Shown here piece by piece: positions 1 through 10,300 of a DNA stretch of 26,431 nt (positions within the stretch are counted from its first letter, which is position 1; every line of letters starts with the position of its first letter). The DNA comes from Chara braunii (taxonomy: Eukaryota; Streptophyta; Charophyceae; Charales; Characeae). The stretch lies in the NCBI GenBank assembly GCA_003427395.1, contig BFEA01000390.1:114042-140472 (forward strand), given 5' to 3'. The notes beneath the pieces were generated by a model, which did not search any database, had not been told where the DNA came from, and worked only from the letters and a program-made list of their open reading frames with translations. The position numbers and the translations under genes are program-made.

Positions 1-142
1 CCACGCGATAAAAACCGGGAAAATTCTCTTCCTCTCCCTATCGTGATATGGTCCATCGTACACCTGCTCTTCCCGCGTACTCCTCCATCTCTCGCCCCCT
101 AGTGCCAACCCCAACACCTCCTTACGATCCGCGATTGCAAAG

Positions 143-502
143 CTAATAATCTGGAATCTCTCTGATCACTCCACACAGTAAGCGTGGCTCAAAGGGAGCC
201 TCAATGACTGCATTCCAACACGCGCAGTCCAGAATAAAGTCGCGATACTCAGCCGCGATCACCGTAACAAGCGCTTCCAATATCGAAAATAGAACATTTG
301 TAGCTGCCTCTGGCGAATGAATTGGCAACCCTTCGCCAAATTGCTCCAACACAAAGCGAAGGGATTCTGCCCCGATACGTAAAGCCATATGCCCATTTAA
401 ATTCACATCATACGTAAGGGTGTTATTGCGACCTTCTGGAGCCAGACTCCATTGCTCCGGACCTATAGGCTCATCGCGAAGATGGTTGCGCTCAAAGATC
501 AT
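143..502 (-). CDS. Unrecognised coding-like ORF, 119 aa from first ATG
   Basis: The frame is open from an in-frame stop at 575-577 to the stop at 143-145, about 143 codons. The first ATG is at 502. Composition is protein-like: balanced acidic, hydrophobic and aromatic residues, no low complexity, and mixed third positions. I see a hydrophobic stretch around residues 70-85 (FSILEALVTVIAAEY) but no signal peptide and no family motif. The sequence upstream of the ATG (574-503) also reads as plausible protein, so the true start may be in an upstream exon; an AAG at the start of the open stretch could be a splice acceptor. I do not recognise a family. It could be the last exon of a minus-strand gene or a transposon-encoded remnant. 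Confidence 0.45.
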   Translation of the reverse strand: MIFERNHLRDEPIGPEQWSLAPEGRNNTLTYDVNLNGHMALRIGAESLRFVLEQFGEGLPIHSPEAATNVLFSILEALVTVIAAEYRDFILDCACWNAVIEAPFEPRLLCGVIREIPDY

Positions 503-1237
503 CACCGTATCGCCACGTACCAAGCCATGGAAAACCGGACAAACCTCGATCTCAAAACGAACACAGGCACGACCTTAAAACCTCACACTTACAAAAATCC
601 CGTACACACACAATCATCGCAAATCTTAAGCACACTCCTAAGAGAAGTGACTTGACAATAAACTTCCTCTGAATCCCGAACGCAGTTCTCTCCCTCTCGC
701 CACACAAAGCTTTGACGCTGCCTAGTATACTCTCTGCGTTCGTCTACAAAAAAACCCACCTAAAATGATCACAGCGATACGTCTATAATGATCACAAGGA
801 CACGTTCCGACCTTCCCCCTTCACTACCCCCTTCTCTCACGTTCGACTTGACCCACAGCTCCCACAGTCACACAATGTACACCGCTTCTCCCTCGCCGCC
901 AATCGTCCGCATAGCTTCTGTTGCCCATGCTGTAATAGCAATATGACCCGACGTTCGCATCCTCTACCTCCTTTATATAGTTTCTCGCCATCCTTACGAG
1001 AACGCTCTATTGATTTAAGTCCCCCACAGCTAATACTACGCTCGCCACATAATTAGAAGACTAAATGCGAACGTATATCCCTATATAAAATACAATAAAA
1101 TAGCTTTGGTTTAGTAAAGCAACGAAAAAAACCATACCTAGCACACTTACATGTCATATCCACTCCAAAGTAAACAAACCCCATGATAAGCCCCCGCTCA
1201 CCAACACTACCTTTAAATCTTCGCCGCATTCGTCGAC
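503..1237. other. No assignable gene
   Basis: Many stops in all frames and no recognised motif. If the ORF at 143-502 has upstream exons they should lie here on the minus strand, but I could not define any. Confidence 0.5.
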
Positions 1238-1414
1238 ATGGAACGACGACAATCGTATGATCTAATGCCGCACAAACTTATCGCTCGAGACACAGACCAC
1301 CTACGCTTTTACACTTCCGACAAAGGCGGCGGTTTAAGATCATCTACCGATAGTCTTCTGGACAAGGTTCGTTGCCAGGTCCTAGTTCGGCCAGCGTCAC
1401 TGAACTACCGGTAG
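1238..1414 (+). CDS. Short ORF or candidate exon, 58 codons, unrecognised
   Basis: An ATG at 1238 opens a 58-codon frame rich in charged residues (begins MERRQSYDLMPHK) that ends at TAG 1412-1414. The stop overlaps a possible splice donor, CCG|GTAGGT at 1411, so this could be a first exon. An in-frame TAA lies just upstream at 1214. No family is recognised, and an ORF this short can arise by chance. Confidence 0.2.
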   Translation: MERRQSYDLMPHKLIARDTDHLRFYTSDKGGGLRSSTDSLLDKVRCQVLVRPASLNYR

Positions 1415-1566
1415 GTCTGTCTCTTTTTGCTTTTGACGTACTAATTCACGCCAGCGAACATCGTAATTTTTTTTATTTTTTTTTTATTTTTTTTTGAAAA
1501 AACACATATGAATCCATTACCAACTAAGAAATAGATCGAGGCCGGGGACCCCACAATTCTACCCAC

Positions 1567-1712
1567 GGCACGGTTCCACTAGCAAACGAGTAAGGTATAT
1601 TGTCGCACGGCAACACCTGTAGGACGTCTGTGGGACATCCGCCAGCCATTGCTGCATCGAAATCCGAAGGTAGCAAAATAAAGATGTTTTTATATTTGAA
1701 ATTTGTGTTTTA

Positions 1713-1746
<34 letters not shown>

Positions 1747-2406
1747 GAATAACAGGATGTGGGGAAAAGTAATAGCAAGTGAGTTTTTGATTGGTGGTTG
1801 TCGAAAAAAAAAAAAAAATCAAGTACTCTAAGTTTTTTGTATTGACCGTGCTTTCTTTTCCGGTCAATAGAAAGTCTCTCGAGTACTTCATTTCTAACAG
1901 CAAAGTAGGAAAATCTGCTCGTTTCTATAATGGTACCGTCACTAGGCAGTCCCATGGGGCACACTAAGGGACTCGCTCACAGCAACCGTCGCGAACGGCT
2001 TCTCTCCCATGGTTGGGCATTGCCGCCATCCAAGACGGCTAAACATCCAAGACGATTGGATGACTCGAGATCCCACTGGCAAAAACGATTGGAATAAGTG
2101 TATGAACCTGCTCAGTTTTGTGGATAAGTGCAAACAACTGTGACTGAAACTTTTCTGCATATCTGCGTGGAAAACGTCCTGATTAAGACACTTGTTCCAA
2201 TGCTCTTTGCCTCTCCCATGGTTGGGCTTTGCCACCATCCAAGACGGCTAAACATCCCACCGACAAAAACGATTGGAGTTAGTGTCTGAGCCTCCTCACC
2301 ATTTTTTTTAATCCATTATGCCTTTTAAATTTATTTATTTCTCTTTTCTCATCCTGTCGCACAGGTACAAATAGTCCATGACTCGTTTGCTAGTGGAACC
2401 GTGCCC
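1567..2406. mobile_element. About 840-bp insertion with 25-bp inverted ends (MITE-like)
   Basis: The segment is bounded by a 25-bp sequence at 1567-1591 (begins GGCACGGTTCC) and its exact reverse complement at 2382-2406. The flanking DNA on each side resembles the two halves of the compact repeat at about 5411-5487: the left flank GGCCGGGGACCCC at 1541 and the right flank with GGCAGCATCAG at 2421. This suggests the segment is nested in another copy of that repeat. No transposase ORF is present; inside are T28 (1719-1746), A15 (1804-1818) and an internal duplication. A clean target-site duplication could not be identified, so the superfamily is unassigned. Confidence 0.5.
2002..2298. repeat. 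Internal direct duplication in the 1567-2406 element
   Basis: A 47-bp block (starting CTCTCCCATGGTTGGG) occurs at 2002-2048 and again at 2211-2257 with two differences. A second block around AAAAACGATTGGA occurs at 2075-2114 and 2259-2298. The two copies therefore share two collinear blocks with different spacers. Confidence 0.7.
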
Positions 2407-3190
2407 CCGGAGTTATCCTGGCAGCATCAGTCAGTTTAGCTTACGGCCCAAGTTGAACTGCAGGCCCACCACATTCGTTCCCCTGATAGCCCTTGCCAAA
2501 TCTCTAACTTAAATCAACATGTTATTCATCCACTCACTGTCATGTTATTTGCTGCATTACAACCAATCCCTGCTCTTTACAAAGTCACCTCCTATCTACT
2601 CCGTCTAATGCGACGACCGGAACTACAGGGTCCGGTGGAACTTGTTCCTTATTCAACAACACTCTCCTACTGGACCACTGCGTCCCAACAGAACCGAGTG
2701 CCCTGGTAATGACCCTGACACTCTTTAACCTCCCCCTTACAGACCAACATCGTAATTACAATGTTGCCATAAGTTTTTTTTTTTTTTCTCAATTTCACCT
2801 CCCGTCAGTTTTTTTTTTCCTCACACTATCTACCTAATAGTATAACAATCAAAGGTGGGGTCAGAGAGGACTCCTGCAAGTATTGCTATCTCTCACAATC
2901 AAGGGCGTAAATGTTCCCCCCCACCCTAATAGGCGGTGGTCAGAGAGTAGGGTGCAGCTGCCATTGGTGGGGGATGGCTAACCCAAAGACCGAGCATTTT
3001 CCCAGTAGTTGCTCCTCCGATCTACTTCCTCCATCCCCCATCAAGTAATGCTAGCGTCTATGACAAACACTCACCCACATACCAAACACAACCCACTCAT
3101 GCTCACACACACGACCATGTTCATCAGAAAACTTACTAATAGCGATCAGGGTATGAAGCTGATTGTCACAACTGGTTGGCACTAAGTGTA
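2407..3190. other. No assignable gene
   Basis: Holds T runs near 2774-2788 and 2810-2818 and unassigned unique sequence. A 90-codon open stretch without a convincing start is dealt with among the rejected items. Confidence 0.5.
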
Positions 3191-3271
3191 TGCCGCAAGC
3201 GGTTATGGGGCTTGANCCCACAACCTCCTAAANGNCACTTGCATGTCTAACCAATTGAGTAAGCCTGCTGG
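3191..3271 (-). repeat. tRNA-like / SINE-type fragment
   Basis: On the minus strand there is an A-box-like TTACTCAATTGGTTAGAC (3248-3265) followed at tRNA spacing by a B-box-like GGGNTCAAGCCCC (3207-3219), the internal RNA polymerase III promoter layout. The acceptor and anticodon arms do not pair well and three N bases fall inside, so this looks like a tRNA-derived SINE or a decayed tRNA rather than a working tRNA. Confidence 0.4.
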
Positions 3272-3689
3272 ATTTTCACATATAACTTGACAATCGAAGG
3301 TCCATTTTCACTTAGAATAAATACAAACTACCTAGGTATTTGCTTGTCAATAGTTATGGTGTTGGACGACAATTTCTGACCATTCATCTTCACAAAAGAG
3401 AAATGGGATAATCTATTACTCTATTTGGAGGGCAAAACAACAAAAGACGTTTTTACAACTCATAAAAGACCAGTCACTATACGACAAAATGCAACCAGGT
3501 ATAACAAGGGAAGCGCGCGAAAGGTGAAAGTGCAATGACATATACCGCAGTTTCATAGCTGCAAATTGTTTTTATTCATCTTTTTTTTTTATAAATAAAA
3601 AGTCAATTACTCAATTTCATCATTCACATTTTTTTTTTACATCTCATTCATCTGTTTTTTTTTCTGTTTAATTTTTTATCTTTTGCTTA

Positions 3690-4040
3690 AATTTCATCAC
3701 TTTTTGTTTTTTATTTGTTTTTTTCTTCAGTTTCACCTCAGCCCAAGCACGGTGGGTCCCCCTATTAGTTCCTCTCCACAACCGGTTAACAGGGACCCCC
3801 ACTTTCGGCCCCAGGTTAACCCCCTCAGCCTTGAAAAGTGGATTGGAGATCTTTTTTTTTTTTTTTTTTGTCAATTTTTTGGGCTTATTTTGTTTTTGGT
3901 CAAGGTATTTTTTTCAATTTTTTTTTTGCTGTTCGTTTATGTGGTGTCCACTCTATGGACTGGTGACAAGTCTGGCTTAGAAGGTGTGGGACATTTCTTA
4001 TAACAACCCTGAAAAAATCCTGAAAATTTAGGTTTCTATT
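3690..4040. repeat. Dispersed repeat family, copy A
   Basis: Shares blocks with 14960-15215 (CCTTGAAAAGTGNATTGGAG followed by a long T run) and with 16735-16895 (GGTGTCCACTCTAT, GTGACAAGTCTG, AAGGTGTGGGAC). Here both blocks are present in order, so this is the most complete of the three copies in the window. No coding capacity is evident. Confidence 0.65.
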
Positions 4041-4097
4041 AACCAGCTCTCTTCCTGTCACGATAGCGATTACACCCTTTAGTTGTCGTTCACAAAT

Positions 4098-4547
4098 CCT
4101 GAAAAGATATGGTCGCTATGCCGATGTCCTTAATGAGTTCTAAAGCAGTTTTATTCATTCCAAAGACTGTGTGATTCCTATACGTTGAAAAAGTTCCTAC
4201 AAAGACTTCAATGCACGAAGTACTTCAGTAGTTTGTTCGTTTCAGAAACCTTATTGAAATAGTAGTTGATACCTACCAGAGAAGATCCCTGGTGCACAAA
4301 GTACTTAAATTTTTATTCACTCATTTTTTTATTTGTTTTCTTTTTCAGTTTTGCCTCGGCCCAAGCACAATTGATCCGCCTACCAAACATGATAGGTCGT
4401 CGCGAAAAGATATGGTTGGCATTCCGATATCCTTGATGATTCTTATGTGCTGAAAAAGTTCTTAGCCAAGACTTTGGTGCACAAACTACTTTCGTAGTTT
4501 GTTGGCTTTAAGAACCTTCTTAAAATAGCACTAGACACCTACCAAAA
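4098..4547. repeat. Diverged direct repeat
   Basis: The segments 4098-4280 and 4402-4547 share the ordered blocks GAAAAGATATGGT, TGAAAAAGTTC, AAGACTT, GTAGTTTGTT, AGAACCTT-like sequence and ACACCTACCA-like sequence. They are separated by about 120 bp containing another T-rich patch. Confidence 0.55.
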
Positions 4548-5224
4548 CCACAGATGTCTATAAGTGTAATACACTTTAGTATCCTTTTTGGTTTCTTTTA
4601 TCCTTCCCTTATATAATAAATCGTAGAGCATATACAACCACAAATTTAAGATGTACTAACAGTTTAATTACTCAATGTCCGCGATTCCAATGATAACAAT
4701 TTTTTTTATTATATATATATAATATTGAATTAAATATAAAAAATATATATTATATAGTTCAAAGAGGCTTACGTGTCAAACATCAACAGGATCCTTTTGG
4801 AAAACTTTTTATTATTATTGTTTTATTTTGGGGAACCCCTTAATAACAGTCCAAATTCAACCCATTAGGATGTGGACAATATCAACTATCACCTTTTGTA
4901 CATAGTTTTTGCTACCCTCTCCTTACAAATATGAACAGATTCTGGGTTTGTTTGCCCAGCCGGGGTGCCCAGGTCCACCTTGTTTGCCCAGGTGGAAGGT
5001 TTCAGGATAATATATATATATATATTTGGGAGGTCCATTAGGCTCCATTTTGGGTTTGTTTACTTTTTCCTTTTGCTTTTAGGAGCGGAGGCCTCTATTT
5101 TCTTTACCTGTTGAGGTAGGGGCAAGATTGACCTTTTTCCCTTTGTTGACGGCCTACAGACCTCCAAAGAGACAGTGCCGATTAAACCCCAACCACCTGA
5201 TTACAACTTTTTTCGCCCAGGACC
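4548..5224. other. AT-rich unassigned sequence
   Basis: Contains AT dinucleotide runs near 4703-4755 and 5010-5022. A small inverted pair, TCCACCT and AGGTGGA, lies near 4973-4996. No gene seen. Confidence 0.5.
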
Positions 5225-5378
5225 AAGTCCCACTAGCAGCGTTGAGTCTCCTAAACGCCTGAATCTGGACGCGGTTGTAGAGACGTGGAGAAAGGGTGTT
5301 GAGTTTCCTCAACCGCACATCTCCACAAACACGTCCAAATTCACGCGTTCAGGAAACTCAACGCTCCAAGTGAGACTT
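5225..5378. repeat. 62-bp inverted repeat with 30-bp loop (hairpin)
   Basis: Arms 5225-5286 and 5317-5378 are each 62 bp and align without gaps; I count 11 differences. The loop contains a perfect GTTGAG/CTCAAC stem. Seven of the 11 differences are transitions, and all seven would be G-U pairs if the minus strand were transcribed, leaving 4 unpaired positions in 62. It could be a foldback MITE or a miRNA-like precursor. No protein is encoded. Confidence 0.75.
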
Positions 5379-5404
5379 TTTTTTAATATTATATATATAT
5401 AAGC

Positions 5405-5490
5405 AATCTGGGCCGGGGACCCAACAATTATACCCGGAAAGAACAATCAACAGGATACTGGCAGCATCAGCCAGTTTAGCTTAATCTGCA
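5405..5490 (-). repeat. Compact SINE-like repeat, related to the flanks of 1567-2406
   Basis: Carries GGCCGGGGACCC and, about 50 bp on, CTGGCAGCATCAGCCAGTTT. Both blocks also flank the 1567-2406 insertion, and a weaker match (CAACTTAGCTTA) lies near 11180-11192. On the minus strand TAAGCTAAACTGGCTGAT resembles a degenerate A box. The tRNA relationship is tentative. Confidence 0.45.
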
Positions 5491-5666
5491 GCAGTGGAGG
5501 TTCCCGTCCTAGTGGGACGTGCCCCTGGTTGTTTGTGAGGATTCCCGACCTCACTTGTTTTTTGTTCTACAATATACAAATGGGATCCTCCCTTTTTCCT
5601 GAAAAACAAACAAACAAAATCCACTTTTGGCGGGCCGCCGGCCTGGACCACCAACAAAAATCGAAT

Positions 5667-6110
5667 TGACCGACCGACAACTGGCTTCCCCACGTGCCAT
5701 CGTCATCTTCAGAAAAAACGCAGCCCGCCTTGAAGTCACAAAAAACTGCCCGCCAAAACTGAAGTTGAAAGAAAAATAAAATAAAATCAACACGAATTCG
5801 TAGTCGGTCATTCTACCGAAATCGAATTAACCGTCCGCCAACTAGCTTCCCCACCCGCCATCATCATCTTCTGAAACACCTGCCCGCCATCTACTTCGCG
5901 ACCACCCGCGATGAATTCTGAAGCATCTGCCCGCCATCTACTCCCCGACCGCCCATCAACAAAAACAAAGTTGCCCGCCAACGCAGCGCGCCTTGAACTC
6001 ACAAAAAATTGCCCGCCAAAAGTGAAATTGAAAGAAAAAAGAAAAAATCACCACGAATTCGTAGCCAGCCATCTATCGAAATTGAATTGACCGCCCGTTA
6101 TCGTCATCTT
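5667..6110. repeat. Degenerate tandem repeat with CCCGCC motifs
   Basis: About 2.3 units begin with a TCGAATTGACCG-like block (5662, 5822, 6080) and share CATCGTCATCTTC-like, GCCCGCC-rich and CACGAATTCGTAG blocks. Unit lengths differ (about 160 and 255 bp) because the middle unit carries an extra internal duplication of GCCCGCCATCTACT. Confidence 0.6.
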
Positions 6111-6128
6111 CGATGGCGGGCATTGTTA

Positions 6129-6502
6129 GCGGGAGCGGCAATCTTGCCAGCTTGGAACGACAAAGCATGCACTCCTGTATCGAATCTCGATATGGGAGGA
6201 TTTTTTTTTTTTTTTCCTCCCGTATCAAAAGTCAATATGGGAGACGACTATTCCTCTGGAGATAGGGGTTTGGCATCACTCCGCGGCATGCAGAGATTTT
6301 TGAGCCATGCAATGAGCGGGAGCTCCAATCTTGCCAGCTTGGAACGTAAAAGCATGCACTCCCGTATCGAATCTTGATATGGGAGGATTTTTTATTTTTT
6401 TTTCTCCCGTATCAAAAGTCGATATGGAAGACGACTATTCCTCTGGAGATCGGGGTTTGGCATCACTCCGCGGCATGCAGAGTTGTTCGCGCCATGCAAT
6501 GA
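6129..6502. repeat. 187-bp tandem duplication with poly-T-loop hairpins
   Basis: Copies at 6129-6315 and 6316-6502 have the same period and are nearly identical outside the T run. Each holds ATATGGGAGGA, a 10- to 15-base T-rich loop, and a complementary TCCTCCCGTAT (or close variant), giving a stem of about 11 bp. The pair lies 350 bp upstream of the start of the large plus-strand gene. Confidence 0.75.
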
Positions 6503-6629
6503 GCTTATTTTTGGCTTTTTTTTTTGTCTCGTGAAATTAAGCAGCGCGCCATAGCGTTTGGGAACAAAGTGTTCCATGCCCGCCAGGACAACCTGCATTA
6601 TTGTTTTTTTACGACCCGTGTAAGTTGGC

Positions 6630-6745
6630 TCGTGCCCTCTCTTTCTCATTGACTGTCTTTCATCAATTGTTTCTCTCTTTCTCTCTGTCTCTCCCTATTG
6701 TCTCTCATTCTCAGTTTTTCATTTCTGAATATATTAGAATAGTAC
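6630..6745 (+). promoter_or_regulatory. Pyrimidine-rich tract and TATA-like site upstream of the main gene
   Basis: A strongly CT-rich stretch (about 6638-6715) and an AT-rich GAATATATTAG (6727-6737) precede the chosen ATG at 6851. CT-rich patches near promoters are common in plants. There is no further support, and the order (CT tract before the TATA-like site) is not the classical one. Confidence 0.2.
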
Positions 6746-6850
6746 ACACCACTATCACACAAACACTGTCCTTGACAAATCTCCTTCAGATGATCGAGGA
6801 GGTCTTCAGTGCACTCCTGCAGTCTATCAGTGTCGAGTCAGCGTCCGAGA

Positions 6851-7313
6851 ATGGCGACCAGCAAAAGGATGACGACCAAAGATGAGGATAATGGCGTTGA
6901 GATGGCAAAAGTGGTGACTCGTGCCTTGGCTGCGATTCAGCCAATTGAGGATATTCTGCCTTTCCGCTTTGCCCACTTGGTGAAGCTGATTGCTGCAGAA
7001 TCTGGATGTTGCCCATGGATGGTTGCAGGGCCAATCCTCTCCGTTGCTGGTTTGATGATGGGATGCCGGACGTACACATTTCTTCATGGCAACACCTGGA
7101 TTGAGAAACCTATTTTCTAGGTCGGCCGTGCTAGCATTCATCAGAATGAGCAAGTCACCAGCCCACCAAAGAATAGTTGCTGCACTTGACAGAGCTGCAT
7201 CGCAAATACGAAAGGCAGTCGATTCAGAAACTACTCCAGAAAATGCAGCCCAACTTCGAGATCCTGATGCACGTCCGATCGATAAGAAAAAACTCGATTT
7301 TCATTTAATAGGG
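6851..7313 (+). CDS. Exon 1: N-terminal DUF3987 region
   Basis: The ATG at 6851 has a good context (AGAATGGCG), and an in-frame stop lies upstream at 6791. About 35 charged residues are followed by the domain start: P-F-R-F-A-H-L-V-K-L-I, a hydrophobic helix (MVAGPILSVAGLMMG), W-I-E-K-P-I-F near residue 83, then the equivalent of the P-loop (S-K-S-P-A-H, residues 100-105, lacking the usual glycines). The frame breaks at TAG 7118-7120; one extra base there restores reading into the next 65 codons. The exon ends with a strong donor GGG|GTAAGT at 7314, phase 0. Family members continue here with an alpha-helical linker, matching the charged helix seen at residues 105-150. Confidence 0.7.
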
Positions 7314-10300
7314 GTAAGTGCTCGTATCATAACGCTCCCCTCTAAAAGTATACATACGTTTTTTTTCTTGAATTTTAAAAAATTTCCTCGTACACATTTT
7401 TTTCTTGTTGAATTTTAATTTCATCTCCCTGTTTGTTCCTGGCACTCCTAATCTTCCTATTTTGCACTTCTGTTGGTTTTCTAAGTCTTTTCATATCTCT
7501 CCCAGTTCGTTATCTCCCTTCTCTTTCTCCCTCTCTTGGTAATCTATATCCTTTTCAGGGACGGGGATGGTGAGCTGCTCCTCTTGCCACGTGGCATGGA
7601 GATGTGTGCAGGAGGTAGGCGATGATTTGTGTGAAGTTTACGGAGAGGGGGGGGGGGAAGGTATGTTGAATGCATATCGAGATCGGGATGGAGGGGGTGT
7701 CATGTAAGTTGTGAAATCGGGATCGGTCAGAGTTGGGATGGGGGTCAAGCAGAGCCAAGATGGAGGAAGCGGCTCAAGATCGCGTTGACGGAGTGGCTGG
7801 GAAGTCGGGATGGAAGGGGGGTCGCGGTGGTTGCTAAGTCGAGATGGGGTAGAGTCACGATGCGCGTCAGGCAAAGCGAGCGTGGAGACGGAGTCGGGAT
7901 AAGGATCCAGGGCGGGTTTCGTCTCCGAGTCCTTGAGCGTCATTCTACACCTGTTCACCATCTCCGCCAGCGTGGCTTTCGCCTTCTTCTCGGACGTCAT
8001 CGCATCCCTTACGTCATTCTCTGCAGCCTTGGCTTTCACCTCCATCTCCACACCCCCCTTTTAAACGTACGCTAGCTTCGAGAGCAGCTCTTCGACCTTC
8101 CTCATTCTAGTACCTTACTAGATCTGCAGCCGGGCGAAAAGGAGGGAGAATGGCGAAAGAGGATGAGGACGACGGAACTTCTCCTCCTTGCGCCTGATGA
8201 CGTGTCGCGGCCAACGATTCACTGAGCGCCGACGTCCTGCTCAGTGCCAATGACCGTCCAGGAACACCCGCTACTACAACAGCCATGGGTTCGCACCTTC
8301 GATCCCCTCCTACCACTCCCTCTCCCTTCCCATCTCCCCTCTCTCTCTCTCTCTCCCTTCCATGCCACTTAGTTATTAACTCCGATCAACTTCTGCCACG
8401 TGTTATTCCCGCCCTCTCCGCCACCCTCTGCCGACCCGTCTATCTCCCGCCACTTACCACTCCGGTTTCCTCCCTTGCATCACTGCTCTATCAATCCGCT
8501 GGTGCCGCCCGCCATCTGCCCTTCGACATTGAAGTCGATGGGCGCTATAACGGCAGACGCCATAGCCGTCGTCTTCGTGCTCAAGCCCCATCCCCATCTT
8601 CCTATTTTTCGCGTGCGCTGAGATGAGTATGCGCCATTCTGTATTGACGAGTATTCGAAGCGTGTACGAAAGGCAGTTGGCCACTGTTTCCACTATTCCT
8701 ATTTTGCCCTTCTGTTGGTTTTCTAAGTCTTTTCATATCTCTCCCAGTTCCTTCTCTCCCTTCTCTTTCTCCCTCTCTTGGTAATCTTTATCCTCTTTGG
8801 GGAAGGGGATGGTGACCTCCTCCTCTTGCCACGTGGCATGGAGATGTGTGCAGGAGGTAGGCGATGATTTGTGTGAAGTTTATGGAGAGGGGGGGGGGAA
8901 GGTATGNAGAANGCATATGGAGATCGGGATGGAGGTGGGGTCAGGTAAGTTGTGAAATCGGGATCGGTCAGAGTCGGGATGGGGGTCAAGCAGAGCGAAG
9001 ATGGAGGAAGCGGCTCAAGATCTCGTTGACTGGATGAAGAGGGGGAGGGGTGGAATTGGTGAGACTTTTGGCGATCGGGATGGGTCAAACAGAGCAAGGA
9101 TGGAGGAAGCTCGATTAGATTTGGGGTTGACTGGATGAAGAGGGAGGGGGAGTTCAAATTGGTGAGATTTTGGGCGATCAAGGAGTTCGGAAAGCTGGGG
9201 TAGGAATTGATGTTTGCAGAGTGAATTGGATCAGCGTTGGAGTGCCGGTTTGAGTTTCAGTGAAAGTGATGTGCATGGATGGTGTTGTGGATGTTTCCTT
9301 GGCAGGGGTCTGCTATGTTAGTTTGTGTGGGTACAGTTTGAGGTCGTACATGAATGGTAAGGGCTGCCCCTCGAATGTTGCCATGCTTTACTCTTTAAGC
9401 TTGTTAGTTAATTGCATCCGTGTGTGTGAATGAGAGGATATCGTTGGATATCCTTGCTATTCTTGTCTCTCTTATCCTGTTTCGTCGAAAACTTTTTGTC
9501 TTTTCAGTCTCTTCTCTCGCTGGGTTAATCTTTGTTCAGACTGTTGTTTTTGGTTCGAGAGTGTTCTTATCTATGTGTGCATGCAACATTCTGGATCATT
9601 CATGGCATGTACATTCGTTCAAGTTTTTCGCGGTCGAGAGGAACTTTCATGGATTTCAATGCATGGACACATCAGCATCTGTTTGTTATTAGTAACGTAA
9701 AATCACAAACTTCATTGCTAGATTTTCTTGCCAATTTTTTTTTATTCTAATGTTAATGTTATCTGTGTTCTGCAGAAAACGTTTGAAAGAATGTTTGAAT
9801 CACTACTGGAGAATGTGAATCCTGAACTCATTGCGTTGGAAGATGAACTCGCAAACCTTTTTGGGAAAATGGATCTTTGTCACAAGCAAACACAAGGTGG
9901 GGGAGGACTCGACAGATCTAGTGTACCGAGTCTTAAACAAGGAGGCAGATGGGAGATGCGAACGGTTAACAATCCACAGCAACATCTTTCTCGTACACAT
10001 GTGGTTTTCAACAGATATATACAGTCGGAGAGGTTCCAGATGCTTTATGCAAATAATGCGGATGGCTTAATGAACTGTTTTCACATGTTCATTCCTGAAA
10101 TTTACTTGGACAGTTATGTCGCGCCTGCAAATGGTCCTAAACGACCACGACATGTCATAAAGTCGGGTCAACAGGATCAAATGTTGGATGATGTAGATGA
10201 ACATTTGTCTGTGCCAAGTCCGTCAATCATTCAACTCGCAGAGGTATGTCATTCGTATCTTCATCTTCCTCACTTTGTGTATAGTTATCATTCCATACTT

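Larger units (their letters stand above)
7314..9775 (+). other. Intron 1 (2462 bp)
   Basis: GTAAGT donor at 7314, TTCTGCAG acceptor ending at 9775. It holds a 336-bp direct duplication (7454-7789 and 8696-9030), a GC-richer spacer between the copies, and otherwise unassigned sequence (9185-9775). Confidence 0.7.

Noticed and set aside
1710-1964. Lysine-rich minus-strand ORFs
   Set aside because: Produced by the T28 and A15 homopolymers.
2439-2709. 90-codon open plus-strand frame with a TGCAG before it and a GTAATG donor-like end
   Set aside because: No motif and only a mid-frame ATG (2542). Open frames of this length are expected by chance in 26 kb of six-frame sequence.
6601-6885. ORF starting upstream of the main gene in another frame
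   Set aside because: Low-complexity Ser/Leu/Phe product of the CT-rich leader; overlaps exon 1, whose frame has the family motifs.
7638-9181. Proline/serine-rich minus-strand ORFs in intron 1
   Set aside because: They arise from translating the GA/GT-rich direct repeats and contain N-interrupted codons; no protein-like pattern except the short stretch listed.
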